Assembly: GCF_044466355.1 (NCBI RefSeq)
Contig: NZ_JBITMQ010000002.1
Location: forward strand, 744,001 to 808,000
From: Actinophytocola sp044466355
Lineage (GTDB): Bacteria > Actinomycetota > Actinomycetes > Mycobacteriales > Pseudonocardiaceae
Direction of reading: 5' to 3'
Length of the DNA: 64,000 nt
Shown: positions 17,148 to 24,583 of the stretch, one piece after another
Layout of the letters: the number at the start of each line of letters is the position of its first letter
Numbering within the stretch: the stretch's first letter is position 1
Program-made: the position numbers and the translations under genes
The notes under the pieces: model-generated
The model's input: the letters and a program-made list of their open reading frames with translations, nothing else
Told to the model about the DNA's origin: nothing
The model's database searches: none

Positions 17148-18130
17148 TCATCGATCTGCCTGCCACCACGACGTCGCAGGTGAACAGCAAGTTGGTGCAC
17201 CTGCGTGAGCAGGGTGGCGCGAACACCATCGGGCGCGTGCTGACGCTGGTGATCGTCACCGACGACAGCGAGCGCACCGAGGACGTCATCGACGCGGCCA
17301 ACCACGCGAGCCGCGAGCACCCGTGCCGGGTGATCGTGGTGGCGCGCGGGGCGAAGAAGGCCGCGGCGCGGCTGGACGCGCAGATCCGCGTCGGCGGTGA
17401 CGCGGGCGCCAGCGAGGTCATCGTGCTGCGCCTGTACGGCCCGCTCGCGAGCGAGGGCGCGTCGTGTGTGGTGCCGCTGCTGCTGCCGGACGCGCCGGTG
17501 GTGGCGTGGTGGCCGTTCGAGGCGCCCACGTCACCGGAGAAGGACCCGATCGGCAGGCTGGCGACCCGGCGGATCACCGACGCCGCCGCCGAGCGCAACC
17601 CGACACGGTCGCTCGAGGCCCGCGCGAAGTCCTATGCGGACGGTGACACGGACCTGGCGTGGACGCGGTTGACGCTGTGGCGTGCGCTGCTCGCGGCCGC
17701 GCTGGACCTGCCGCCGTTCGAGCGGGTGACGGGCGCGTCGGTGTCCGGGGAGACCGACTCGCCGTCGGCGGACCTGCTGGCCGCGTGGCTCGCGTCGAAG
17801 CTGCGGCTGCCGGTGAAGCGCACGAAGGCCAAGTCCGGTCAGGGCATCGTGTCGGTGGTGCTGGAGCGCCGTTCCGGCAACATCGAGATCCACCGGCCGG
17901 ACGGCGCGGTCGGTCTGCTGTCCCAGCCGGGTCAGCCGGACCGGCGGGTCGCGCTGCAGCGGCGCGCGGTGCGGGACTGCATCGCCGAGGAGCTGCGGCG
18001 GCTGGACCCGGACGAGATCTACGAGTCCGCGCTCAAGGCGCTGAACAAGGTCGACCGCGGCCGGGGTGCCGCGGCCACGCGCAAGGCGAACGCGGCCAAG
18101 AAGGTCAAGGCGGAGGCGACGGCGTCGTGA
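17144..18130 (+). CDS. opcA: Glucose-6-phosphate dehydrogenase assembly protein OpcA
   Basis: A 328-residue protein starting MIIDLPATTTSQVNSKLVHL, the standard OpcA N-terminus. The middle contains DAPVVAWWPFEAP, also typical. OpcA is an allosteric or assembly partner of Zwf known from cyanobacteria and actinobacteria. The last 30 residues are lysine/alanine-rich and probably disordered. It overlaps zwf and pgl by 4 bp each, so the three are made in step. Confidence 0.95.
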   Translation: MIIDLPATTTSQVNSKLVHLREQGGANTIGRVLTLVIVTDDSERTEDVIDAANHASREHPCRVIVVARGAKKAAARLDAQIRVGGDAGASEVIVLRLYGPLASEGASCVVPLLLPDAPVVAWWPFEAPTSPEKDPIGRLATRRITDAAAERNPTRSLEARAKSYADGDTDLAWTRLTLWRALLAAALDLPPFERVTGASVSGETDSPSADLLAAWLASKLRLPVKRTKAKSGQGIVSVVLERRSGNIEIHRPDGAVGLLSQPGQPDRRVALQRRAVRDCIAEELRRLDPDEIYESALKALNKVDRGRGAAATRKANAAKKVKAEATAS

Positions 18131-18837
18131 CCCCCGCGACCATCGTCCACGCGTCGCAGGACGAGCTGGCGGCACGCACCGCCGAGCGGCTGGCCGCCGT
18201 CCTCGCCGAGGCACAGGCCGCCCGTGGCACGGCTTCTGTCGTGCTGACGGGCGGCCGCACCGGAGGTGCCGTGCTGGCCGCGCTGCGGGACGCCACGCTC
18301 GACTGGTCGACGATCGACGTCTACTGGGGCGACGAGCGGTTCCTGCCGGGCGGCGACCCGGAACGCAACGAAACGCTGGCGCGCCGGGAACTCCTCGACC
18401 ACGTGCCGGTGGCGCCGGACCGGGTGCACCCGATGGCGCCGTCGGACGGCGAGTACGGCGACGATCCGGACGCGGCCGCCGAGGCGTACGCGGTGCTGCT
18501 CAAGGATGTCCCGTCGTTCGACGTGTGCCTGCTCGGGGTCGGCGAGGAGGGCCACACGGCGTCGATCTTCCCGCACTCCCCCGCTGTCGCCGAGACGGCG
18601 CGTGCGGTGGTCGCGGTCCGGGACTGCCCGAAGCCGCCGCCCACGCGCGTGTCGTTGACGCTGCCGACGATCGGCCGCGCGGCGCGGGTGTGGCTGATGA
18701 CCGCCGGTGCGTCGAAGGCGGAGGCGGTCGCCGCGGCGCTCGCGGACGCCGACGCCGCGGACATCCCGGCAGCGGGGGCACGCGGACGGCAAGAGACGCT
18801 GTGGCTGCTGGACAAGGCAGCCGCCGGGGAGAACTGA
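18127..18837 (+). CDS. pgl: 6-phosphogluconolactonase
   Basis: A 236-residue enzyme (DevB/NagB-like fold) that hydrolyses 6-phosphogluconolactone. The signature GVGEEGHTASIFPHSP is present, and IDVYWGDERFLPGGDPERN matches the substrate loop. The GTG start overlaps the opcA stop. It closes the pentose-phosphate operon; the 60 bp that follow carry the inverted repeat at 18850-18881. Confidence 0.95.
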   Translation: MTPATIVHASQDELAARTAERLAAVLAEAQAARGTASVVLTGGRTGGAVLAALRDATLDWSTIDVYWGDERFLPGGDPERNETLARRELLDHVPVAPDRVHPMAPSDGEYGDDPDAAAEAYAVLLKDVPSFDVCLLGVGEEGHTASIFPHSPAVAETARAVVAVRDCPKPPPTRVSLTLPTIGRAARVWLMTAGASKAEAVAAALADADAADIPAAGARGRQETLWLLDKAAAGEN

Positions 18838-18849
18838 CACTCATACCTC

Positions 18850-18881
18850 CGTCACTTGACGGATGTCTCCGGCAAGTGACG
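18850..18881. promoter_or_regulatory. 9-bp inverted repeat between pgl and the DUF2795 gene
   Basis: CGTCACTTG (18850-18858) and CAAGTGACG (18873-18881) with a 14-bp spacer. It is immediately followed by a smaller repeat GAGAA/TTCTC (18881-18885, 18891-18895) ending 3 bp before the GTG at 18898. It could be an operator for the downstream gene or a weak terminator of the pgl operon; there is no T-run, which slightly favours an operator. Confidence 0.5.
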
Positions 18882-18897
18882 AGAACAAGATTCTCGC

Positions 18898-19197
18898 GTG
18901 ACCCCGGACCCAGGTAACGAGACAGTAGTCCAGCAGGTCTTCTGGGACCTGCCTTTCCCCGCCTATCGCTGGCAACTCATCGCCCACGCGGCCGTGTACG
19001 GCGCCGACGCCGTCACCATGTCGAAGTTGCACCGGCTACCGCTGCGCCGCTACTCCGACTGCCAGGATGTCGCGGCGACAATTGTCGCCGTCCAGAGCGC
19101 CCGTCCCCGCCCCCGCCGCTACCGGCCGGTGACGATCCCCATGAACGTGCCACACCGTTCGCTGATCGTCTCGGTCGTGCCGGCCATCGCCGACTAG
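18898..19197 (+). CDS. DUF2795-like small protein (copy 1)
   Basis: A 99-residue protein with the DUF2795 pattern FPAYRWQLIAHAAVYGADAV followed by LHRLPLRRYSDCQDVAATI. The function of the family is unknown; it is a small helical domain widespread in actinobacteria. A related second copy lies at 19902-20195, and between them is a reductase-like gene that starts 11 bp after this stop. The GTG at 18898 is the first start after the inverted repeats; no clear ribosome site precedes it. Confidence 0.7.
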   Translation: MTPDPGNETVVQQVFWDLPFPAYRWQLIAHAAVYGADAVTMSKLHRLPLRRYSDCQDVAATIVAVQSARPRPRRYRPVTIPMNVPHRSLIVSVVPAIAD

Positions 19198-19208
19198 GCG
19201 CCCCGGTC

Positions 19209-19784
19209 ATGCGTATCGGCATCATCGGCGCCAGTCACCTCGGCACGGCGCTCAGCAGGCAGCTCGCCCTCACCGGGCACGAGGTGTCGCTGTGCGGCCT
19301 GCTGGTGGCACGCACGATGCGCGGCGTCGCCGCGTTCGCCGACGTCGCGGTCGTCGCGGTGCCGTTCGACCGCCACCGGGAACTGCCGGTGGCGGAGCTG
19401 GCGGGCAAACCGGTCATCGACACCACCAACTACGACCCCGTCCTCGACGGTCCCACCCCCGACCTCGACGACGACTGCCTGACCTCGAGTGACCTGATCC
19501 AGAGCCACCTCGTCACCGCGTACGTGGTGAAGGCGTTCAACGCGATCGGCTGGCAGCACCTGGGTGACCACGCCCACCGCGTTCCGCGCCGCGCCGTCCC
19601 CGTCGCGGGCGACGACCTGCGGGCGAAGAAGACCGCGATGGCACTGGCGGGCGAACTCGGTTTCGCACCGGTCGACGTCGGTGGCCTCACCGTCGGTGGC
19701 CGCAAGCTCCAGCCCGGCACCGACGTGTTCGGCGCGGACCTGACCGCGGACGACCTCCGCGCCCGTCTGCGCCTCACGACCTGA
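19209..19784 (+). CDS. NADPH-dependent F420 reductase-like Rossmann protein
   Basis: A 191-residue protein starting MRIGIIGASHLGTALSRQL, an NADP(H)-binding Rossmann motif, and continuing with KPVIDTTNYDPVLDGPTPDL and VVKAFNAIGWQHL, the features of the Fno/F420-NADP oxidoreductase-like group. Members pass hydride between NADPH and coenzyme F420 or act on related substrates. Which reaction applies here is not known. It sits between two DUF2795 genes and is probably co-transcribed with the first. Confidence 0.78.
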   Translation: MRIGIIGASHLGTALSRQLALTGHEVSLCGLLVARTMRGVAAFADVAVVAVPFDRHRELPVAELAGKPVIDTTNYDPVLDGPTPDLDDDCLTSSDLIQSHLVTAYVVKAFNAIGWQHLGDHAHRVPRRAVPVAGDDLRAKKTAMALAGELGFAPVDVGGLTVGGRKLQPGTDVFGADLTADDLRARLRLTT

Positions 19785-19901
19785 CACCCGGCCCGAGGGC
19801 CGGTGGGGCGGCGCGGCCTCACCGGCCCTCCCTCGCGGGGATCGGCGGACTCGGTGTGGTTGGCCACATTTCCGCTGCTCATCACCGTCAGGAGGCGCAC
19901 A

Positions 19902-20195
19902 TTGGAACCCATGGACTCCGCGGATGTCGCGGCCGTGCTGGACGGTCTGTGCTTCCCGGCCTACCGCTGGGAAGTGATCGCGCAGGCGGAACTGTTCGGC
20001 ACGGACTCGGTGACCAGGAGACGGCTCCACCGCCTCCCCGCCCGCCTGTACGCGGACTGCGACGACGTCGCGGCCACCGTCCGGGCCGCCGACGCGGCGG
20101 CCGACCGGCGTCGTCTCGCCCACCGGCACGCGCCGTTCTCGGGACCCGCCAAGGGTTTCGGGGTGGTGCACGGTCGCCGACGAGAAGGCGGCTAG
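19902..20195 (+). CDS. DUF2795-like small protein (copy 2)
   Basis: About 97 residues with CFPAYRWEVIAQAELFGTDS and LHRLPARLYADCDDVAATV, clearly a paralogue of the protein at 18898-19197. The start is taken as TTG 19902, because GGAGG at 19891-19895 is 6 bp upstream; ATG 19911 would be 15 bp away. The C-terminal 30 residues are basic. It lies 117 bp after the reductase and 38 bp before the STAS gene. Confidence 0.68.
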   Translation: MEPMDSADVAAVLDGLCFPAYRWEVIAQAELFGTDSVTRRRLHRLPARLYADCDDVAATVRAADAAADRRRLAHRHAPFSGPAKGFGVVHGRRREGG

Positions 20196-20233
20196 AATCA
20201 GGAGTGCCAGCCGACAGCCGTAGGGAAGCGACG

Positions 20234-20656
20234 ATGGGGACAGGCCCAGACCGTCTTCCGCCGGCGCATCTGAAGAAACCGGCGCCCGACATCCAGCGGA
20301 TCATCGACCGCAGCCTGCGCGTCCGTGTGGTCCGGCACAACGACGACCTGCACGTGTGCCGCGTCGCGGGCGAGATCGACCTGCTGACGGTCTCCACCCT
20401 CGCGACCGTGCTGGAGGACCTGCACAGGCGACGCGTGCCCGCCGTGATCGTGGACCTCACGGAGGTCACCTACTGCGCGGCGGCCGGCGTCCGCGTCCTC
20501 CTCGACGCGACCGCACGCGCACGGTGGGCGGGCCAGCGCCTCGCCGTCGTGATCGCGAACCTCACGGTGGCCAGGGTCCTGCGCGCGACCGAGACCACCG
20601 AGGGCATCGAGAACTACTCGAGCCTCTCCGAGGCGATGGTGGCGCTGACGAGCTGA
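20234..20656 (+). CDS. STAS-domain protein, anti-sigma factor antagonist-like
   Basis: A 140-residue protein with a STAS fold: VCRVAGEIDLLTVSTLATVL, then VIVDLTEVTY and GVRVLLDATARAR. In SpoIIAA-type antagonists the loop after the beta-strand carries an Asp-Ser that the partner kinase phosphorylates. Here that loop reads YCAAAG (residues 80-85), with no Ser or Thr, so control by phosphorylation at the usual site appears lost. ATG 20234 follows AGGGAAG. No kinase or sigma gene is adjacent. Confidence 0.82.
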   Translation: MGTGPDRLPPAHLKKPAPDIQRIIDRSLRVRVVRHNDDLHVCRVAGEIDLLTVSTLATVLEDLHRRRVPAVIVDLTEVTYCAAAGVRVLLDATARARWAGQRLAVVIANLTVARVLRATETTEGIENYSSLSEAMVALTS

Positions 20657-20660
20657 ACGC

Positions 20661-21419
20661 TCATCCGTTGAGGCGCGCCAGGATCCGGTCGAGTGCACGC
20701 CGCACCACGTCGGGCACGCCGTCGTCGCGCAGGTCGGTCATGAGCTGCTCGTTGATCCCGCCCGGCGTCATGTGCCTGCCGGTCAACGCCGCGAGGTCGG
20801 CGTGCTTCGACAGCGACTCGCCGAGCTGACCGAAGATGTGGGTGACGTAGGCGTCGGCCGTGTTCGCGTCCACGCCGTGCTCGGTCATCCAGCCCGCGAT
20901 GGTGGCGAGGTAGTCGAGGTGTGCCGCGAACGTCGCGGTCGCGGCGCTGAACACCTCCAGCGACGCTTCCTCGGCGGGCACCACGACGTCGCCGACCTGC
21001 TCGAACACGGCGCGGGCCGCGGCGTGGTCCGGGTACACCGCGGTGCGGCTCTTCCCGACGGCCGCCTGCGGCAGCGGGATGACCCGCACGACGTGGCCCG
21101 CGGGTGCGGCCCACTCCCGCAACAACGCCAGCCGCACCCCGGCGAGCGCGCTGATCACCACGTGTTCCGGCCGCCACGACAGCTCCGAGACAACGGTGCG
21201 GCCGATCGGCGGCCGGACCGCGAGCACGACCGTCGTCGCGTGCTCGAGCACGCCCTGGTTGCTGTCGCACACCCGCACGTTCGGGTACCGCGCGGCCAGC
21301 GCGCTCCCCCGGCCACGCGGTGACAGGAAGATCTCCGGCGGGTCGGCGACCGCGCGGGACAGTCCCGTCACCACGGCGGCCGTGAGCTCACCGGCCCCCA
21401 CGAACCCGTACCGCCGCAT
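20661..21419 (-). CDS. Pyrroline-5-carboxylate reductase-like protein (ProC family)
   Basis: A 252-residue NADP-binding protein beginning MRRYGFVGAGELTAAVVTGL. It continues with VVLAVRPPIGRTVVSEL and VISALAGVRLALLREW, and has the ProC dimerisation part HMTPGGINEQLM near the end. ProC makes proline from pyrroline-5-carboxylate; this is a divergent member and probably not the main proline enzyme, since housekeeping ProC is usually near 270 residues with GGRVATAEE-like motifs. It is convergent with the STAS gene (4 bp apart) and separated by 2 bp from the membrane-protein gene upstream on the same strand. Confidence 0.78.
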   Translation of the reverse strand: MRRYGFVGAGELTAAVVTGLSRAVADPPEIFLSPRGRGSALAARYPNVRVCDSNQGVLEHATTVVLAVRPPIGRTVVSELSWRPEHVVISALAGVRLALLREWAAPAGHVVRVIPLPQAAVGKSRTAVYPDHAAARAVFEQVGDVVVPAEEASLEVFSAATATFAAHLDYLATIAGWMTEHGVDANTADAYVTHIFGQLGESLSKHADLAALTGRHMTPGGINEQLMTDLRDDGVPDVVRRALDRILARLNG

Positions 21420-21421
21420 CC

Positions 21422-21940
21422 TCAGACCTCGGTGCCGAGAAGCCGCGCCCGCCGGTGGCCGGTCGTGATCCGCGGAGTGCGGTTGCCGTCGTCGCGGCCC
21501 GGTGGGCGGCTCGGCGCCTGGCGCCTGCGGCGGAACCGCGCGGGCACGTCGTGGAACGCGACCGCCGGCGCGACCGTCAGCGGTGCCGCCAGCCGGCCGC
21601 CGCTCAGCACGGCCAAGCCGATCATGCTCCCGACGAACGACAGGTGCACGGCCACGTCGCCGGTGTGGAACGGCACGAGTGACGGGTCGATGACGGCGCC
21701 GAACTGCCACAGCAGGAAGTACGCCACTCCGCCCGCGATCAGGAACGCCCGCGCGCCGCGCGGAGCGCGGCTCATCGCCAGGCCCACGCCCCCGAACCCG
21801 AGCTGCACCGCGTTGTCCAGCAGCCCTGGCCCCATGTCCAGCGCCGCCGCCGCCACGAACAACGCCGCGACGACCACCGCGACGGCCTGCGCGGGCTCCC
21901 GTCGCCGCCGCTGGTCCTGCGCCACCCCGTATTCCGTCAA
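21422..21940 (-). CDS. Four-helix membrane protein, DUF4383-like
   Basis: A 172-residue protein with about four hydrophobic segments (AVAVVVAALFVAAAALDMG, then NAVQLGFGGVGLAMS, FLIAGGVAYFLLWQFG and VAVHLSFVGSMIGLAVLSGG) and a basic, disordered C-terminal tail. The arrangement resembles DUF4383 proteins of unknown function; the assignment is tentative. TTG 21938-21940 is chosen as start because GAGGGAGGG lies at good distance upstream; an ATG at 22025-22027 would add a leader unlike the family. It is probably co-transcribed with the ProC-like gene. Confidence 0.6.
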   Translation of the reverse strand: MTEYGVAQDQRRRREPAQAVAVVVAALFVAAAALDMGPGLLDNAVQLGFGGVGLAMSRAPRGARAFLIAGGVAYFLLWQFGAVIDPSLVPFHTGDVAVHLSFVGSMIGLAVLSGGRLAAPLTVAPAVAFHDVPARFRRRRQAPSRPPGRDDGNRTPRITTGHRRARLLGTEV

Positions 21941-22292
21941 GTCCCCGCACCCTCCCTCGTCCCGGTGGCCCTCGACCACGATGCCTCCCACATCGGGGAC
22001 ACGCGTGGCGAAGCGCCGACTGTTCATCGAAGATCGAAGACAGGCCGTTAGGGCCCGTGATCAATTCTTCCACCGCGGGGGCCCTCACAAACACGCTCGG
22101 AACCCGACTCGTCACCGGCAGGCGAAGTCGTGCGTCGATCGGACCAAACAGTGGGGCCGTTCGGTCCAAGCTGAAGGTCGTCCGGCAACTGGTGATTTGC
22201 TCCAGCACATTGATCTGAAACATTTCGTCCCGACCGGACGATTGTTATGTCTTCATTGGCGCGGAGCACAACTCCGGAGGGAGGCCGAGCCT
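21941..22292. other. Divergent intergenic region upstream of the orphan histidine kinase
   Basis: About 350 bp without a supported gene. It is less GC-rich around 22030-22260 than the surroundings and so likely carries promoters for the kinase (to the right) and for the DUF4383-like/ProC-like pair (to the left). The strong ribosome site GGAGGGAGG at 22275-22283 serves the kinase. I see no clear long repeat or riboswitch. Confidence 0.4.
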
Positions 22293-23639
22293 ATGTCTTC
22301 ACGACGACAGCGCCACGCGGCCGAGACACGCGAACGCGTGCCCGCCGGCGCGGAGCTGCCGCGACAACGCACGGGCGGTGTCGAGCCATCCTTGCGCGCC
22401 CGCACCGAGTCTGGAGGTTCCGTCCTGGTCGCGTCGACGTTCACCCCCAAAGCCACCCTCGACGACGTACGGATACTGCCGCGCCCGAGCCTCGCGGCGT
22501 CCCGCAGGCTGCCCCGGTGGCTGACGGCGCTGCGGAACAGCCCGCGCGCCCGCGGGATCACCTCCGACGTCGTCGCGTTGCTGCTCGCGGTGCTCGACGT
22601 GTGGCTCGTCATCCCGGAGGACGCCCCCACCTACTCGATCTGGCTGTCGGCCGTCGCGGTCGCCGCCATGGTCATGCGCAGGCACGTGCCGTTCCTCGCC
22701 GTGCTGGTCACGGTCCCCGGCTTCATGACCGGCTGGTCGCAGCTCGCCGCGATGATCGCGCTCGGGTCGCTCGCGAAGAAACACCGGCTGCTGTCGTGGC
22801 GGATGGTCGCCGGCTGCGTGCTTGTCTTCCTCTGCGGCTACGTGCGGTGGCCGCTCACCGAGTTCGTGTCACTGAGCTGGCAGGAACACATGCTCAACGT
22901 GATCTGGGCGGTGATCATCGCCGGGATGCCGGTCGCCATCGGCCTGTTGATCTCGGCGCGGCAGGAGCTGTCGGCCCGCATCCGGGAGCTGGCGTCGAGC
23001 CGCGAGCGGGAGAAGAAGCTCCTGGCGGAGACGATCCGCGCGGCCGAGCGGGCACGCCTGGCCCGCGAGATGCACGACGTCGTGAGCCACCAGGTCACCC
23101 TCATCGCCATGCAGGCGGGCGCGCTGCAGGTGTCGACCGGCGAGAACACCGAGCAGGCCGCCCGGACGATCCGCGACCTGTCCACGCGCACGCTCGAGGA
23201 GCTGCGGAACCTGGTCGGCGTGCTGCGGTCCGGTGACGCGGCCGAGGACGGGCAGCCGGGCGTCGACGAGCTCGACGACCTCGTGGAGAACTTCCGCTCC
23301 GACCAGGTGCCGGTGGCGCTGGACGTGGAGGCGGAGCCGTCGCGTCTGCCGAGGCCGGTGTCGCACGCCGTGTACCGCACGGTGCAGGAGGCGCTGACGA
23401 ACGTGCGCAAACACGCGGCCGGGGCACGTGCCTCGGTGCGGGTGCTCGCGCAGCAGGACACCCTCGTCGTCGAGGTGCGCAACGAGCGTGCGCGGGCACG
23501 CAAGCCGGTCCTGCCGTCCGGCGGTCACGGACTGATCGGTCTCGAGGAACGTGCCGGGTTGCTCGGGGGCACGTTCTCTGCGGGACCGACCGCGGAGGGC
23601 GGTTTCCGGGTCTCAGCCACCTACCCCCTGGCTGGCTGA
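22293..23639 (+). CDS. Sensor histidine kinase, NarL-type (HisKA_3), orphan
   Basis: A 448-residue protein. After a basic leader of about 85 residues come four or five transmembrane segments (about 90-220), a short coiled coil (SARIRELASSREREKKLL) and the HisKA_3 dimerisation helix with phosphorylatable His261 in RLAREMHDVVSHQVTL. The ATP-binding part contains RTVQEALTNVRKHA (N box) and SGGHGLIGLEERAGLLGG (G box). Such kinases normally sit beside a LuxR-type response regulator, but none is present here. ATG 22293 follows GGAGGGAGG. It ends inside the strong hairpin at 23636-23698. Confidence 0.92.
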   Translation: MSSRRQRHAAETRERVPAGAELPRQRTGGVEPSLRARTESGGSVLVASTFTPKATLDDVRILPRPSLAASRRLPRWLTALRNSPRARGITSDVVALLLAVLDVWLVIPEDAPTYSIWLSAVAVAAMVMRRHVPFLAVLVTVPGFMTGWSQLAAMIALGSLAKKHRLLSWRMVAGCVLVFLCGYVRWPLTEFVSLSWQEHMLNVIWAVIIAGMPVAIGLLISARQELSARIRELASSREREKKLLAETIRAAERARLAREMHDVVSHQVTLIAMQAGALQVSTGENTEQAARTIRDLSTRTLEELRNLVGVLRSGDAAEDGQPGVDELDDLVENFRSDQVPVALDVEAEPSRLPRPVSHAVYRTVQEALTNVRKHAAGARASVRVLAQQDTLVVEVRNERARARKPVLPSGGHGLIGLEERAGLLGGTFSAGPTAEGGFRVSATYPLAG

Positions 23640-23698
23640 GAACCACAAAGGCCGCCGGATGGGACTTCGGTCCGATCCGGCGGCCTTCGTGTTCTCAG
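23636..23698. terminator. Strong bidirectional terminator between the histidine kinase and rbpA
   Basis: A nested hairpin: outer arms CTGAGAAC (23636-23643) and GTTCTCAG (23691-23698), inner 13-bp arms AAGGCCGCCGGAT (23648-23660) and ATCCGGCGGCCTT (23675-23687). It begins within the kinase stop codon and ends 8 bp before the convergent rbpA stop, so it serves both. Confidence 0.85.
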
Positions 23699-23705
23699 CT
23701 TGCGC

Positions 23706-24050
23706 TCAGATGCCTTCGCGCTGCTTGCGGAGCTTCGCGAGCGCCTCGGCGAGGATGGCCTCGCCGTCGGCGTCCGAGCGACGCTCCTTCACGTAGGCGA
23801 GGTGCGTCTTGTAGGGCTCGTTGCGCGGCGCCTTCGGGGGCTCCTGCGCGTCACGGCCACCGGGAAGCCCGCAGCGCGGGCAGTCCCACGACTCCGGCTC
23901 CTCGGCGTCGAGTGCGAACGACGGCCGCGACTCGTGCCCGTTGGCGCACCAGTAGGAGACCCGTCGGCGTGGCGCCGACTCACCCCGCTCCGACTCACCC
24001 ATTGGCCCAGCGCCGACTCGAGTACCTCGAATCGCACTACCACCAGCCAT
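23706..24050 (-). CDS. rbpA: RNA polymerase-binding protein RbpA
   Basis: A 114-residue actinobacterial transcription factor that binds the sigma factor and core RNA polymerase and stabilises open complexes. The N-terminal tail AIRGTRVGAGP and the central strands with the cysteines of GHESRPSFALDAEEPESWDC and CPRCGLPGG match the Streptomyces type, in which these cysteines can bind zinc. The C-terminal sigma-interacting helix is KTHLAYVKERRSDADGEAIL. secG lies 75 bp upstream on the same strand. Location next to secG fits Pseudonocardiaceae. Confidence 0.92.
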   Translation of the reverse strand: MAGGSAIRGTRVGAGPMGESERGESAPRRRVSYWCANGHESRPSFALDAEEPESWDCPRCGLPGGRDAQEPPKAPRNEPYKTHLAYVKERRSDADGEAILAEALAKLRKQREGI

Positions 24051-24125
24051 CGACTCTCACACCCCCACAAGGTGGTTCACACGGGAAAAGGAGGGACGCC
24101 CCGTCCGCCGCCGAACGGGGAGATA

Positions 24126-24362
24126 TCAGACCGGGACCTTGATGAGCAGGCCGAGCCCGATGACGCAGATAAGCCAGATTCCGCCGATGAACAACGTCGC
24201 GCGGTCCAGGTTCTTCTCCGCGACACTGGAGCCGGACAGGCTCGACTGCATACCGCCGCCGAACAGTGACGACAGACCGCCACCACGACCGCGGTGCAGC
24301 AGGACCAGAAGGATAAGCAGCAGGCTGGTAACGATCAGACCAATCTGCAGAGCTAGAACCAT
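24126..24362 (-). CDS. secG: Protein translocase subunit SecG
   Basis: A 78-residue two-helix membrane protein of the Sec channel. Helix 1 is LQIGLIVTSLLLILLVLLHR, followed by the conserved GRGGGLSSLFGGG loop and helix 2 LFIGGIWLICVIGLGLLI. ATG 24360-24362 is chosen because GAGGA lies 5 bp upstream and the product then has normal length. In related genomes secG directly follows tpiA; here the glucanase gene on the other strand separates them. Confidence 0.92.
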   Translation of the reverse strand: MVLALQIGLIVTSLLLILLVLLHRGRGGGLSSLFGGGMQSSLSGSSVAEKNLDRATLFIGGIWLICVIGLGLLIKVPV

Positions 24363-24472
24363 TTCATCCTCGCTGTCGACACGGGACCGCGTCTGCACGG
24401 TCGAAGCATCAGGTTACCTGGTGCCCTGTGATCGTCACGCAGTGCCCCACCGGACCGTGGACGGGATTGTTG

Positions 24473-24516
24473 CGTACGAGAACAAACTGGTCAATACTCT
24501 GGGCGGGACTCGTACG
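24473..24516. promoter_or_regulatory. Spaced inverted repeat upstream of the glucanase gene
   Basis: CGTACGAG (24473-24480) and CTCGTACG (24509-24516), 28 bp apart, in the promoter region between secG and the glucanase start at 24584. Each arm contains the palindrome CGTACG. It may be a pair of half-sites for a regulator, but no specific regulator can be named. Confidence 0.4.
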
Positions 24517-24583
24517 ACCGATGTTGCTCCGCGTGGCCTCCGCGGTGCCCAGTGCTGGGCACCCGACAGTGAGGAGTACACGC

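Noticed and set aside
24473..24516. DasR-type chitin/glucan regulator site before the glucanase
   Set aside because: A fragment ACTGGTC is visible but the second half of the palindrome is absent, so the site is not supported; only the CGTACGAG repeat is listed.
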